The position numbers and the translations under genes were made by a program. Shown in pieces: positions 9,905 to 18,726 of a stretch of DNA of 64,000 bases (position 1 is its first letter; every line of letters begins with the position of its first letter). The notes under the pieces are model-generated. The model was given only the letters and a program-made list of their open reading frames with translations, was not told the origin of the DNA and did not search any database. The DNA is taken from contig NZ_CP150276.1 in NCBI RefSeq assembly GCF_037977235.1, forward strand, positions 3,348,001-3,412,000, in the 5' to 3' direction. The stretch is from Paenibacillus sp. FSL K6-0276 (GTDB taxonomy: Bacteria > Bacillota > Bacilli > Paenibacillales > Paenibacillaceae).

Positions 9905-9930
9905 TCACCTCTTATTTAGGCAATCAATAT

Positions 9931-12684
9931 TTAAAGATCCTTCGCTTTCATCTTCAGATCGTTCAGCAGACTCATAGCCTGAAGCGGAGTCATATTCATA
10001 AGATCTGCGTTACGCACAGAAGTGATGAATTCTTTTATCGCAGGATTCTCTTGTACTTCAGTTACAACTGCCGCCTGATTTGCACTACCTTTCCGATTCT
10101 TACGTGGTTCTTCCTCGCCAAAGATAGACAGTTGAACTACTTCATCTGCTATTGATGAGTATGAGTCCGCAGGAATCCCCGAAGTTTCTGCGATGACACT
10201 ATCGGGTTGTTGGATAGATGTAGTTGCGACCTCTTTTGCAGCGGCCTGACTTTCTAGTCCACCCCCATAATGAATAGAGGAACCACCCGGATGAACCGCC
10301 TGCTCGATGCTCTGAAGCAGACCGTAAGCACGATCAATGATCCCTTCAGGAAGCCCTGCAAGGCGTGCACAATAAATCCCATAGCTGCTGTCTGCCGCTC
10401 CCGGAACAAGTTTGCGCAGGAAGTTTACTTTATCGCCACTCTCTTGAACGGCCATAGAGTAATTCTTCAGCCCTTTAAGACTTTCTTCTAAGTGAGCCAA
10501 TTCATGAAAATGCGTCGAAACTAAAGCTTTGCAAGAAATGGTATCGTGCACATACTCAATTACCGCTTGTGCGATCGCCATGCCTTCACTAGTAGAGGTT
10601 CCTCTTCCAAGCTCATCAATAATAATTAAACTCCGGGCTGTTGCTTTTTCTGTCATGACCTGAATGTCGGCCATTTCTACCATAAACGTACTCTGACCTC
10701 CGATCAAATCATCGGCTGCCCCTATACGTGTGAAGATTCGATCAATAAGCGGAACTTCTGCACTGGATGCCGGAACGAAACAGCCAATTTGAGCCATGAT
10801 GCAGATGAGTGCAACCTGCCGCATATAGGTACTTTTTCCAGCCATATTAGGACCAGTAATCAGAAGAATATTTCCATCTTCCTTACTGAGCGTACTTCCG
10901 TTTGCTATAAATGCCGAATCCTTCAGCACCGCCTCCACAACAGGATGGCGACCACCTTCAAGTCGAAGATCATAACCATCAGACAAAACAGGTTTCACGA
11001 AGCGATGTTCTGCACTGACAGCCGCCAGACATTGATAAACATCGATTTCAGCCACCTTTTCTGCAAGATTCTGTAATCGAGGGATTTGACCACTAATTCG
11101 ATCACGTAATTCTGTAAAGAGACTGTACTCCAAATCCGTCATTTTATCTTGAGCTTCAAGAATAAGAGCTTCTTTCTCTTTAAGATCCGGAGTTACAAAC
11201 CGCTCTGCATTTGCGAGTGTCTGCTTGCGCTCATAGCGTCCTTCCGGCAACGAAGCCAGATTAGATTTGGTGATTTCTATGAAATAACCAAAGATTTTGT
11301 TATAGCCGATCTTCAGTGATTTAATGCCTGTGGCTTGCCGTTCCTTAGCTTCCAATTCAGCGATCCAACGCTTACCATTACTGCTAGCTTCCCGCAGCTC
11401 GTCCAATCGTGCATGATAACCAGAACGAATAATTCCACCGTCTCGCACAGACACCGGGGCATCCTCAACAATAGCTCGGTCTATATCCTCCAGCAGCTCG
11501 GCACATTCATCCATATTATCACCGATCTCGCGTAAGGTCGCAGACCCGGAAGTCATACATAATTCCTTCAAAGCAGGGATTTGCGCCAGCGATAGCTTCA
11601 AGGCATTCATGTCACGACCATTCGCACTACCAAAGGCAATACGTCCAACCAGTCGCTCCAAATCATAAATTTCCTTAAGCGCCAGACGCAGGTCCTCGCG
11701 AACAATAAACTGATTGTACAAATAATCAACAGCTTCAAGGCGTCGTTCGATCGGAGCCCGTTGGAGCAATGGCTTATCTATTCTACGACGTAACAACCGC
11801 GCGCCCATGGACGTTTCAGTGCGGTCTAATAGCCATAGCAGAGATCCTTTTTTGGAGCGTTCTCGGACAGTCTCTGTAAGCTCCAGATTTCGGCGAGTAA
11901 ACGGATCAAGAATCATATAATTGCCGGGTTCATAAGGGGAAATCTGACTAAGCTGTCCCATTGAACGCCGCTGCGTCTCGTTTAGATAGGAGATCAGCAG
12001 TGCTAGACATTGCCCGCGTTCTTTCTCAAGACGTACCCATGCGGCTTCACCGAACTGACGACGTGCCAGCTCCTCCTCGCATTTCTCCCAAGGCGTATAC
12101 ACGACAGGCTTCGCTAACAGTGGCGTTTCACTACGTAAAAGTTCCAGTAGTGCAGCGTCTCCGATAATCTCAGCTGGTTCGTAAATGCCAATTTCATCCC
12201 GCAGCCACTCTGCTCCAGATAAGACTGAAGTAACGTATAATTCACCTGTAGTTAAATCACAAGCCGCGAGTGCCATCATTCCATCACTTTCGGTTACACA
12301 AACGAGGTAATTGTTGCTTTTGTCGGCAATGATTTTTCCATCCATCACAGTTCCTGGTGTCACGACGCGTACGATATCCCGCTTCACCATGCCCTTAGTC
12401 ACAGAAGCATCCTCTAACTGCTCACAAATGGCTACTTTATATCCTTTTTCAATCAAGCGCTGAATATAACCCTCGGCGGCGTGGTAAGGCACTCCACACA
12501 TAGGGATCTTCTCTTCACCCCCGCCTTCGCGGCCTGTCAACGTAATTTCAAGCTCCTTGGAAGCCAGAATGGCATCTTCAAAGAACATTTCATAGAAATC
12601 GCCTAGTCTAAAAAATAGGAAGGCATCCTTTGCCCCTTCTTTTACCTTTAAATATTGCTCAATCATCGGCGTATATTGTGCCAT
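9931..12684 (-). CDS. mutS: DNA mismatch repair protein MutS
   Basis: A 917-residue mismatch sensor. Phe30-Tyr-Glu32 in GDFYEMF is the mismatch-probing motif. The C-terminal ATPase has Walker A GPNMAGKSTYMRQ, IDELGRGTS and STHFHEL. The C-terminus has an extra polar linker before the terminal helices, which makes it longer than the roughly 860 residues common in Bacillus. The ATG at 12684 is six bases after GGAGG; the in-frame TTG six bases earlier touches that site. Confidence 0.97.
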   Translation of the reverse strand: MAQYTPMIEQYLKVKEGAKDAFLFFRLGDFYEMFFEDAILASKELEITLTGREGGGEEKIPMCGVPYHAAEGYIQRLIEKGYKVAICEQLEDASVTKGMVKRDIVRVVTPGTVMDGKIIADKSNNYLVCVTESDGMMALAACDLTTGELYVTSVLSGAEWLRDEIGIYEPAEIIGDAALLELLRSETPLLAKPVVYTPWEKCEEELARRQFGEAAWVRLEKERGQCLALLISYLNETQRRSMGQLSQISPYEPGNYMILDPFTRRNLELTETVRERSKKGSLLWLLDRTETSMGARLLRRRIDKPLLQRAPIERRLEAVDYLYNQFIVREDLRLALKEIYDLERLVGRIAFGSANGRDMNALKLSLAQIPALKELCMTSGSATLREIGDNMDECAELLEDIDRAIVEDAPVSVRDGGIIRSGYHARLDELREASSNGKRWIAELEAKERQATGIKSLKIGYNKIFGYFIEITKSNLASLPEGRYERKQTLANAERFVTPDLKEKEALILEAQDKMTDLEYSLFTELRDRISGQIPRLQNLAEKVAEIDVYQCLAAVSAEHRFVKPVLSDGYDLRLEGGRHPVVEAVLKDSAFIANGSTLSKEDGNILLITGPNMAGKSTYMRQVALICIMAQIGCFVPASSAEVPLIDRIFTRIGAADDLIGGQSTFMVEMADIQVMTEKATARSLIIIDELGRGTSTSEGMAIAQAVIEYVHDTISCKALVSTHFHELAHLEESLKGLKNYSMAVQESGDKVNFLRKLVPGAADSSYGIYCARLAGLPEGIIDRAYGLLQSIEQAVHPGGSSIHYGGGLESQAAAKEVATTSIQQPDSVIAETSGIPADSYSSIADEVVQLSIFGEEEPRKNRKGSANQAAVVTEVQENPAIKEFITSVRNADLMNMTPLQAMSLLNDLKMKAKDL

Positions 12685-12737
12685 GGTCAACCTCCAAGCC
12701 TATTTAATGCTGTCCTCCATTATAACAGAAAGTAGGC

Positions 12738-12836
12738 CAAGCAAAAACGCCTTCGGCGTCCCTTTAAGGACGGTAAGCGTTTGTGCGAGAAATATAAGGA
12801 TAATGTATAGGGTGAAACTTATACTTTCTTATATTT
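12738..12836. repeat. Structured intergenic repeat, copy 1
   Basis: About 99 bases that match 13858-13958. It contains ACGCC-TTC-GGCGT, GTCC...GGAC, an outer near-complement GCAAAAACGC/GCGTTTGTGC, and a distal stem AAATATAAG (12790-12798) with CTTATATTT (12828-12836). It lies in the mutS upstream region, so it may be in the mutS leader or act between the divergent mutS and GNAT genes. The rest of 12685-13058 shows no gene. Confidence 0.8.
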
Positions 12837-13058
12837 GTACAAAGTCACCCTGCAACCTCATAGAAGTAAATCCTAATCCATCCTCGGGCGGAAATTAGCG
12901 TAATTCCACACAATTACTTAAGCAAATTGGAAAGTAAAGTAAGGTTATCTTTCAAGTATCCATCGTTCATCCGAAGGAAGTGTATTCTTCTGCATTTTTA
13001 TATTGTAAAATCTTAGCACAGAGTGTCAGGTCATAAGAAAATCAAAGGAGAATACAAA

Positions 13059-13856
13059 ATGATAAGAAGACTTACGGAGGATGATCGGGAGCTTCTAATG
13101 GCGTTGTTGCGGAAAGAGCCTGCTCTTAATTTGTTCATCATCGGAGATGTAGAGAATTTCGGGTTTGAACAGGATTTCATGGAATTGTGGGGAGAGATAG
13201 ATCCATCTAATGGTCGGATGAAAGCCGTTCTGCTACGTTTCTATAGAAGTTATCTTCCCTATGCAGATGGACCGTTTGATGTGGAAGGATTCGCTAAAAT
13301 TATGCAAAAAGATAACGATATTCATATGATTTCTGGTGTAACCGACGTTGTGAAGGCCTTTGACGGAGTGAATAACTTTAAACAAGAAAAGCACTTGTAC
13401 TTTGCTGAACTGAAGGAAATGAATGTAAAAATTGGAGAGTCCTTTTCTTCGTCTGAGGGCATTAAAAAAGCAACCGTTCAGGATGTAGAAGCGATTTGTT
13501 CGCTTACGGATACTATAGTAGAGTTTGAAAGCAGTCGGGATGGATCGAGAACAAGCCTACGTAAAACATTGGCGAGCGGCACCGGCCGCACGTATTATAT
13601 GAAACGCGAGGATAAGGTTGTTGCAACCGCTTCAACATCAGCGGAAAATTCTATGTCAGCTATGGTCGTAGGGGTTGCCACTCATCAAGCATTCAGGGAG
13701 CAAGGATTAGCTACAAGCGTAGTTGCACAGCTATGTTCAGACTTGCTCCATGAAGGGAAATCTTTATGTCTATTTTATGATAACCTTCATGCTGGGGTCA
13801 TATATAAAAGACTTGGATTTCAGGATATCGGCTCTTGGACCATCGTGTACATGTAG
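13059..13856 (+). CDS. GNAT-family N-acetyltransferase
   Basis: A 265-residue protein with a C-terminal GNAT fold: VVGVATHQAFREQGLATSVVAQLCSDLL is the acetyl-CoA-binding motif A, and YKRLGFQDIGSWTIVYM is the usual C-terminal strand. The N-terminal half (LLMALLRKEPALNLFIIGDVENFGFE) is typical of a two-lobed GNAT group found in Firmicutes. The substrate is unknown. AAAGGAG lies eight bases before the ATG. It is the only plus-strand gene in this part and is bracketed by the two copies of a structured repeat. Confidence 0.82.
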   Translation: MIRRLTEDDRELLMALLRKEPALNLFIIGDVENFGFEQDFMELWGEIDPSNGRMKAVLLRFYRSYLPYADGPFDVEGFAKIMQKDNDIHMISGVTDVVKAFDGVNNFKQEKHLYFAELKEMNVKIGESFSSSEGIKKATVQDVEAICSLTDTIVEFESSRDGSRTSLRKTLASGTGRTYYMKREDKVVATASTSAENSMSAMVVGVATHQAFREQGLATSVVAQLCSDLLHEGKSLCLFYDNLHAGVIYKRLGFQDIGSWTIVYM

Positions 13857-13857
13857 A

Positions 13858-13958
13858 CAAGCATAAACGCCTTCGGCGTCCTTATTAGGACGGTAAGCGT
13901 TTATGCGAGAAATATTAGATATAAGGGATATGTGAAAAACTAATACTTTCTAATATTT
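13858..13958. repeat. Structured intergenic repeat, copy 2
   Basis: This is the second copy of the element at 12738. Its outer stem GCATAAACGC/GCGTTTATGC is perfect, and the distal stem is AAATATTAG (13910-13918) with CTAATATTT (13950-13958). Compared with copy 1, an A-T pair in that stem is changed to T-A on both sides. It begins one base after the GNAT stop codon and ends just before the convergent amidoligase gene, so it could also act as a transcript end. Confidence 0.8.
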
Positions 13959-13970
13959 TGAAATATTAGC

Positions 13971-15356
13971 TCAAGCTTTAGCTTTGCTGCACCAAAGTTC
14001 ACGGATATCGCGAGATTCATCCCACGTTCGTTCAGCGGCTATATACTGAAATAAAGGCTCTATGTATTGGGCGGCTTTCTCGTAGCCGCCTAGAGAGCGT
14101 AGCTGCGCCAGCAGAGAGGGCACTGCGTCGCGCAGCGGAGGTTTATCGCCACTGTAGTAGGCGATATGCAGGTCTTCCCGGTCGAGCGGGCGCAACGTCA
14201 GGTCTTCATAATGGCTCACGATAAGGTGAGCCAAAAAGACCGCGCCTTTAGCGATGATCGGGGATACCAGGAAGCTCGGCAAGGTCCGGTACTCAAAGCC
14301 GCCATGCGGCTGAGTCCGGAAATCGCCGAGCACGCCGTAACGCGGACGACGCGCTACGGCGCGAACGTCCTCAAGCAGAAGCATGGGCAGCGCGAGATAG
14401 TTGTCGAGCGCGCGCAGCAGCGGCGCCGTCAGCGTCACGCCGCTGAAGTGCAAATGGCCGCCGAGGGCCCAGCCCGTCAGCGGCATGCCTCCCGCCCGCC
14501 AGCGCAGCGAGCGGTCGGCGATGAGCCGGTCCGCCGTGGCTGCAGCGGACATCAGCTGCGCCAGCAGCGCGCGTGGTTCCCCGCGCGGCTGGGGGCGCAG
14601 CTCGGCGACCGGGAACGCGCCGCGCGTTCCCGGAGGTCCGGCGTCGCAGCCAGCGACGCCGTCCGTGGGCAGGTACCGCGACGCAGGCACGACGCGGCCG
14701 GTGGACTCCCGGAGGATGATGAACTCCGGGTCCATGCCCATCAGCAGGCCGCTGCGGTCCTGCTGCTCCAGAGCAAGGCTTCGTTCCAGCGCTAACGCTG
14801 CGGAACGATAAGGCTCTGGCAATCGTCGTCCGGAAGTCTGTAGAAGTGGAGCTATTTGCTCCACGACATACCTCCGGTTCCCCATTGCCCTCAGCTGTAC
14901 CTCCCCGCTATCCAGCCCCAAGCTGTACAAAGTCCGAACCGCAATACGCTGTAGTAATTTCATTACCCCGCGCCACTCTCCTGGTGCAACCCCCATTGAT
15001 TCGCTACTATCACCGCTATCCTCACTTAAAGCGCCAGAAAGCATATCTGAGGCTGCACGCATTCCTAGACCTGCTCCAAGTGGAATGATCTGAAGAACGG
15101 TCAAATTATATACTAATATTCTATAACACTGTTTATGGGCCTTATCAGATGTCTCTGTAACATATGTATCGACTGAGCGATTTCTTTCATCAGGTATCTG
15201 AATGGTCAGGGTTCTCAATGGTTCTTCTGTCCCCTTCTTTCTTGACAATTCCCGTCTTCTGGACGACGTCGGCGTAGCTTCAATACCACTCCGGAGTAAT
15301 CTGGACTCTCTCTGCGCTGCTGACAATCCCGAATACACCCTAAGCCCTTCATTCAT
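13971..15356 (-). CDS. Putative amidoligase (COOH-NH2 ligase type)
   Basis: A 461-residue protein with GMDPEFIIL near the middle, GWALGGHLHFSG and FEYRTLPSFLVSP. These are the acidic and histidine motifs of glutamine-synthetase/Gcs2-like COOH-NH2 ligases, including the phage phiEco32-like type. Such enzymes join a carboxyl to an amine using ATP; the substrate here is unknown. ATG 15356 has GGAGGGG seven bases upstream, better than the TTG 57 bases earlier. The middle (about 14380-14760) is very G+C rich (one 60-base line is 82 percent), unlike its neighbours. Its position beside cotE hints at a spore role, which is inference. Confidence 0.55.
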   Translation of the reverse strand: MNEGLRVYSGLSAAQRESRLLRSGIEATPTSSRRRELSRKKGTEEPLRTLTIQIPDERNRSVDTYVTETSDKAHKQCYRILVYNLTVLQIIPLGAGLGMRAASDMLSGALSEDSGDSSESMGVAPGEWRGVMKLLQRIAVRTLYSLGLDSGEVQLRAMGNRRYVVEQIAPLLQTSGRRLPEPYRSAALALERSLALEQQDRSGLLMGMDPEFIILRESTGRVVPASRYLPTDGVAGCDAGPPGTRGAFPVAELRPQPRGEPRALLAQLMSAAATADRLIADRSLRWRAGGMPLTGWALGGHLHFSGVTLTAPLLRALDNYLALPMLLLEDVRAVARRPRYGVLGDFRTQPHGGFEYRTLPSFLVSPIIAKGAVFLAHLIVSHYEDLTLRPLDREDLHIAYYSGDKPPLRDAVPSLLAQLRSLGGYEKAAQYIEPLFQYIAAERTWDESRDIRELWCSKAKA

Positions 15357-15564
15357 TCTCTCGCCCCTCCATCCATCGCAGCCCAAGATTGAAAGCCCTG
15401 TAGTAGCGTACAACCCCTTCAGTCCTTAGCTAATAAAACGAAAAAATGTTACTTTTACTCGCCCTAATGTTAGTCCGTCCGTCTTTGCAGTAAACGGTTT
15501 AAACCTTTTCAATGAAGCCAAACCAAGTTTTTCCCATATCAGGTTCTAATTGCAATTCCCATCT

Positions 15565-15610
15565 GAAAAATAAATAAAAAAAAGGAGGGCATTCGCCCTC
15601 TACGCCGCCG
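15565..15610 (-). terminator. Terminator after cotE
   Basis: On the minus strand GAGGGC-GAAT-GCCCTC is followed by CTTTTTTTTATTT. It ends the cotE transcript before the amidoligase gene. The rest of the 316-base gap 15357-15672 shows no gene. Confidence 0.8.
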
Positions 15611-15672
15611 CCCTCCCTACATATAATGGACCATAACCCATCGATACTCAGTTAACGGCGGCGTATCCTTCC

Positions 15673-16230
15673 TTACAGTTCATCATCCAGATTGTCAGGG
15701 TCCAGATCATCGTAATCGAAGCTATCACCGTCAAAATCATAATCCTTGTCTTCTGGATCATCACTTTGCTCAGTGACATACACACGGACTTTGGTCTCAG
15801 CCACCAACTCCACTTCGAATTCGCGCTCTACGCGAAGTGTCACACTGCCTCCGCCTGGCGATACGCCTGCTTCTACACAGTTGGGTTCCTGCGTTGCCTC
15901 CGCAGAGACCTCAACGGTAGAAGTGCGGTGTCTCGTGTCCAGGTACGAAAGTGGAATGAGCTCCACATAGGAGACCGTTTCTTTAGCTACCTCGGTCTGC
16001 TTGTTCTTGTCGTACGAGTACCAGATGTTTACATCGTAAGTACCAATTACTTCGATTCCGTTCCCGGCGGCAACCGCTTCGTACTGGTGGTTGATAATCC
16101 AAGCCCCCAGAATACTAGTCGGGTGATGTGGCGGAGTCACGGTATGGGTTGCTGTAGAGAACTTACGACCTTTGCCGCAAATTGCCTTCGTAATGATCTC
16201 CCTTGTTTGACGTTTATGGCTTAATGACAT
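15673..16230 (-). CDS. cotE: Outer spore coat morphogenetic protein CotE
   Basis: A 185-residue CotE. Recognisable stretches are REIITKAICGKGRKFS, VTPPHHPTSILGAWIINHQYEA and IEVIGTYDVNIWYSYDKNKQTEVAKE. The C-terminus is highly acidic (DDPEDKDYDFDGDSFDYDD), as in Bacillus CotE, where it interacts with other coat proteins. CotE directs assembly of the outer coat. GGAGGAGG lies seven bases before the ATG at 16230. It is separated from the next gene by a strong terminator and is probably monocistronic. Confidence 0.93.
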   Translation of the reverse strand: MSLSHKRQTREIITKAICGKGRKFSTATHTVTPPHHPTSILGAWIINHQYEAVAAGNGIEVIGTYDVNIWYSYDKNKQTEVAKETVSYVELIPLSYLDTRHRTSTVEVSAEATQEPNCVEAGVSPGGGSVTLRVEREFEVELVAETKVRVYVTEQSDDPEDKDYDFDGDSFDYDDLDPDNLDDEL

Positions 16231-16263
16231 CTTTAAACCTCCTCCATACAATCATTCACTATC

Positions 16264-16272
16264 AAGTGTATG
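16264..16272 (-). promoter_or_regulatory. Possible sigma-K -10 element for cotE
   Basis: On the minus strand CATACACTT fits the sigma-K -10 pattern CATAnnnT, about 35 bases before the cotE ATG, leaving room for a short leader with the ribosome site. In Bacillus cotE has sigma-E and sigma-K promoters. The -35 box is not convincing. Confidence 0.3.
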
Positions 16273-16436
16273 CAGGTTCTAGGCATTTGTTGATTGTTAG
16301 TCTATAAATAAATTTGAGTAAGCCCTCCAGAGGGTCTTATCAGGAGACTTATAGTTCATTTTATTTCAAATTTTGTACAGATATGAGTAGATTATAAAAA
16401 TGGTCCAGCCTAATACATATCCGTTCTGAACGTTAA

Positions 16437-16466
16437 AAAAACCTTATAAAGCCCGCTATTGCGGGA
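16437..16466 (-). terminator. Terminator overlapping the HD-GYP stop codon
   Basis: CCCGC-AATA-GCGGG on the minus strand includes the TAG stop of the upstream gene and is followed by CTTTATAAGGTTTTTTT. The stem is only 5 bp, so the call is moderate. The rest of 16231-16455 shows only a weak CCCTC/GAGGG hairpin. Confidence 0.55.
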
Positions 16467-17478
16467 TTACGCGCATAATACCAATGGATCTATGTTTACT
16501 CAGATCAATAAAATCGTCATCAATATTCACGAGTGGACGCAGTGGATCAGTAGTAAGAATCATAATGATTTTCCCTGTCCGTCCATCTGTCAATTCCACT
16601 TCATTCCCTATCATTGACTGCATTAACTTATTAATAAAGACTCTACAAATATAAGGGTCAAGCTTGCCAAATACGCTTTCCTCCATCTGTAACAACACTT
16701 CATAAAGAGGTGAGGCTTTACGATAAAACCGGTCGGATGTCATCGCATGGAACACGTCTGCTACTGCAACAATTTTACTGAAATCAGTAATCCGATTCCC
16801 AAGCACGCCGAATGGATAACCGCTGCCGTCCATTCTTTCATGATGCTGCAGGGCGACGAGCGCTTGCAAATGATTGGTTCCAATGGTATCCCGGATCATC
16901 TCGTAACCATAGGTCGTATGCTTTTTCATAAGCTGATACTCCTCATCGGTCAACGGGCCTGGCCGGGTTAATAATTCATCCGGAATCCTCATTTTACCGA
17001 TATCGTGAAGGGTCGCTGCGATCGTCAGCGTACTCAAATCCTCAGGCTTTAATTTTAGCCATTTACCTAACAATGTAGATAAAATACCAACCGCTACATT
17101 ATGTCTGTAGGTATAATCATCCTTGGACTGCAATGCAGCCAATACGCCGTAGAAGTCATTCTTTTCGCTTACCTGCTGAATAAACGGAATGACTTCATTT
17201 CTAACTTCAAGCATAGGAATTCGTTTGTTTTTGTTATGACGAATCTGATCAAAAATATTCTCTATTGCCGCTGTGCAATCATCAATTGCAAGTTGGAAAA
17301 ATTCCGCGCTATCCAAGTGTACGACGTCATGAGACTCTAGGATGATCTTATGTTGACTGATTAATCGTATATGCTCAGCATTTAATAAAGTCAATGCGGG
17401 TAAAACAAATACTCCTTTGTCATTAAAAAGGTTAGCTACAAGCTGTTTTCCTATAAATGATTCCATAACTTTGTCCAT
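16456..17478 (-). CDS. HD-GYP domain phosphodiesterase
   Basis: A roughly 340-residue protein with the HD motif LHDIGKMRIPDELL and the GYP motif HHERMDGSGYPFGV, typical of cyclic di-GMP phosphodiesterases that bind metal through these residues. The N-terminal third (EHIRLISQHKIILESHDV) is helical and lacks a recognised sensor domain or membrane segment, so it is likely cytoplasmic. The C-terminal tail is a small beta-rich domain (VELTDGRTGKIIMI). The start is unsure: ATG 17478 has GGTGAGG only 3-4 bases away, and ATG 17466 is possible. Confidence 0.85.
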   Translation of the reverse strand: MDKVMESFIGKQLVANLFNDKGVFVLPALTLLNAEHIRLISQHKIILESHDVVHLDSAEFFQLAIDDCTAAIENIFDQIRHNKNKRIPMLEVRNEVIPFIQQVSEKNDFYGVLAALQSKDDYTYRHNVAVGILSTLLGKWLKLKPEDLSTLTIAATLHDIGKMRIPDELLTRPGPLTDEEYQLMKKHTTYGYEMIRDTIGTNHLQALVALQHHERMDGSGYPFGVLGNRITDFSKIVAVADVFHAMTSDRFYRKASPLYEVLLQMEESVFGKLDPYICRVFINKLMQSMIGNEVELTDGRTGKIIMILTTDPLRPLVNIDDDFIDLSKHRSIGIMRVIPQ

Positions 17479-17644
17479 ACGCCTCACCTGCCAATGCGGA
17501 AAATTCGACTACCGAACTTCCTGCTATTATTTGAACTCACCATAAAATCGTTAATCATATCCAGTGATCAACTTTTAGCTCATACATATCTTATCGTGAT
17601 TTTGACAGAGATAGTTAATACTTCAGTTTATATTAAAGCTCAAT

Positions 17645-18631
17645 TTAAGCCTTATTTCGAATCTTCAGACGTTTCTCCGGTTTGTAACTGACCGGGATTT
17701 TATGTCGCTTAGCGACCTTTAAATAAAGTGCCAGTTCCCTACATAATTGAAGAATAGCTGAGCGCACTTCAAATTCCTCACGTGTCTCTGGCAGATCCAT
17801 TTCTTCGAATTCTCGTGTTAGCTCGTCCAGCAAATGTTCAGTTCGTCCAGTATATTCTTCCGCAAGCACATCCCCGCTAAGCTGGTCGAATAATTCTGCA
17901 ACCATCTCCCCATGTGGTAAGTGGCGATACACTTGAGAAAGCAGCTGCATCATACTTTGAATCGATTCCAGTTGCTCCTTCCGCATATAGAAATAGACAT
18001 TCCATGCTTCATCAGGATGAATGACATGATTTTCCATCTCGCGGGTAGCTGCCGTTAGTCCCCGCTGCACTGCATTATCTGCATCAATTAATTCTTTGCC
18101 ATCCCAAATATACGCAGGATCACGAAGCGTACGGGCCATCTGGGTAAAAATAACCGAAAAATAGCGATCCACTTCCTTACGGATCCCATAAATGACTCCA
18201 CCAGTCTGAGGCATGTAAACCAAGTTCACCAGCCCTGCTGAACCGAGCCCAATAGCCAGAAGCTCTATTTGCTGCAGCAGGACATGGAGCGATAGTTCAG
18301 CTTGTCCAAACACGCGAAACACGATAACCGAGCTGGTGACAATTCCTTCTTTGTAGCCAGACTTTACAATCATCGGGAAGCCTACGAGTACATACAGCCC
18401 GAGTACCCAGTAATGGAACCCTAGAAGCCAGAAAAGGATGCAGCCAAAAAAGAGTCCCACGAGCGAGGCTAAAAAACGAGCCGTTATCGTTCGGAAACTC
18501 CTTTTCAAAGTAACCTCTACACCTAAAATTGCCAGTAAGCCTGCACTCTGCGCATTAGGTATACCCACTGCAGACGCAACTAGTACGGATAATAACGTAG
18601 CTGCAGCTGTTTTAATTACACGAAATCCCAT
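17645..18631 (-). CDS. Aromatic acid exporter (ArAE)-family membrane protein
   Basis: A 328-residue protein with four to six membrane segments in the first 140 residues (TAAATLLSVLVASAVGI, FLASLVGLFFGCILFWLLGF, WVLGLYVLVGFPMIV, ELLAIGLGSAGLVNLVYM) and a cytoplasmic helical C-terminal domain, the usual Firmicutes ArAE arrangement. GIPNAQSAGLLAILGVEVTLKRS is a characteristic repeat-1 motif. It probably exports organic acids, but the substrate is unknown. AAGGAGAG lies eight bases before ATG 18631. It appears monocistronic. Confidence 0.82.
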   Translation of the reverse strand: MGFRVIKTAAATLLSVLVASAVGIPNAQSAGLLAILGVEVTLKRSFRTITARFLASLVGLFFGCILFWLLGFHYWVLGLYVLVGFPMIVKSGYKEGIVTSSVIVFRVFGQAELSLHVLLQQIELLAIGLGSAGLVNLVYMPQTGGVIYGIRKEVDRYFSVIFTQMARTLRDPAYIWDGKELIDADNAVQRGLTAATREMENHVIHPDEAWNVYFYMRKEQLESIQSMMQLLSQVYRHLPHGEMVAELFDQLSGDVLAEEYTGRTEHLLDELTREFEEMDLPETREEFEVRSAILQLCRELALYLKVAKRHKIPVSYKPEKRLKIRNKA

Positions 18632-18726
18632 AACCTTATCTCTCCTTACAAGCACTAACCCAATATATAGGTAAAGATATAGACATGTTACAAGATTTTG
18701 TGTACAGACACAATATTATATAAGGT

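Noticed and set aside
14166..14811. Long plus-strand frames opposite the amidoligase gene
   Set aside because: They are shadows caused by high G+C; they have no ribosome site and a repetitive Arg/Gln/Ala composition, while the minus-strand frame has family motifs.
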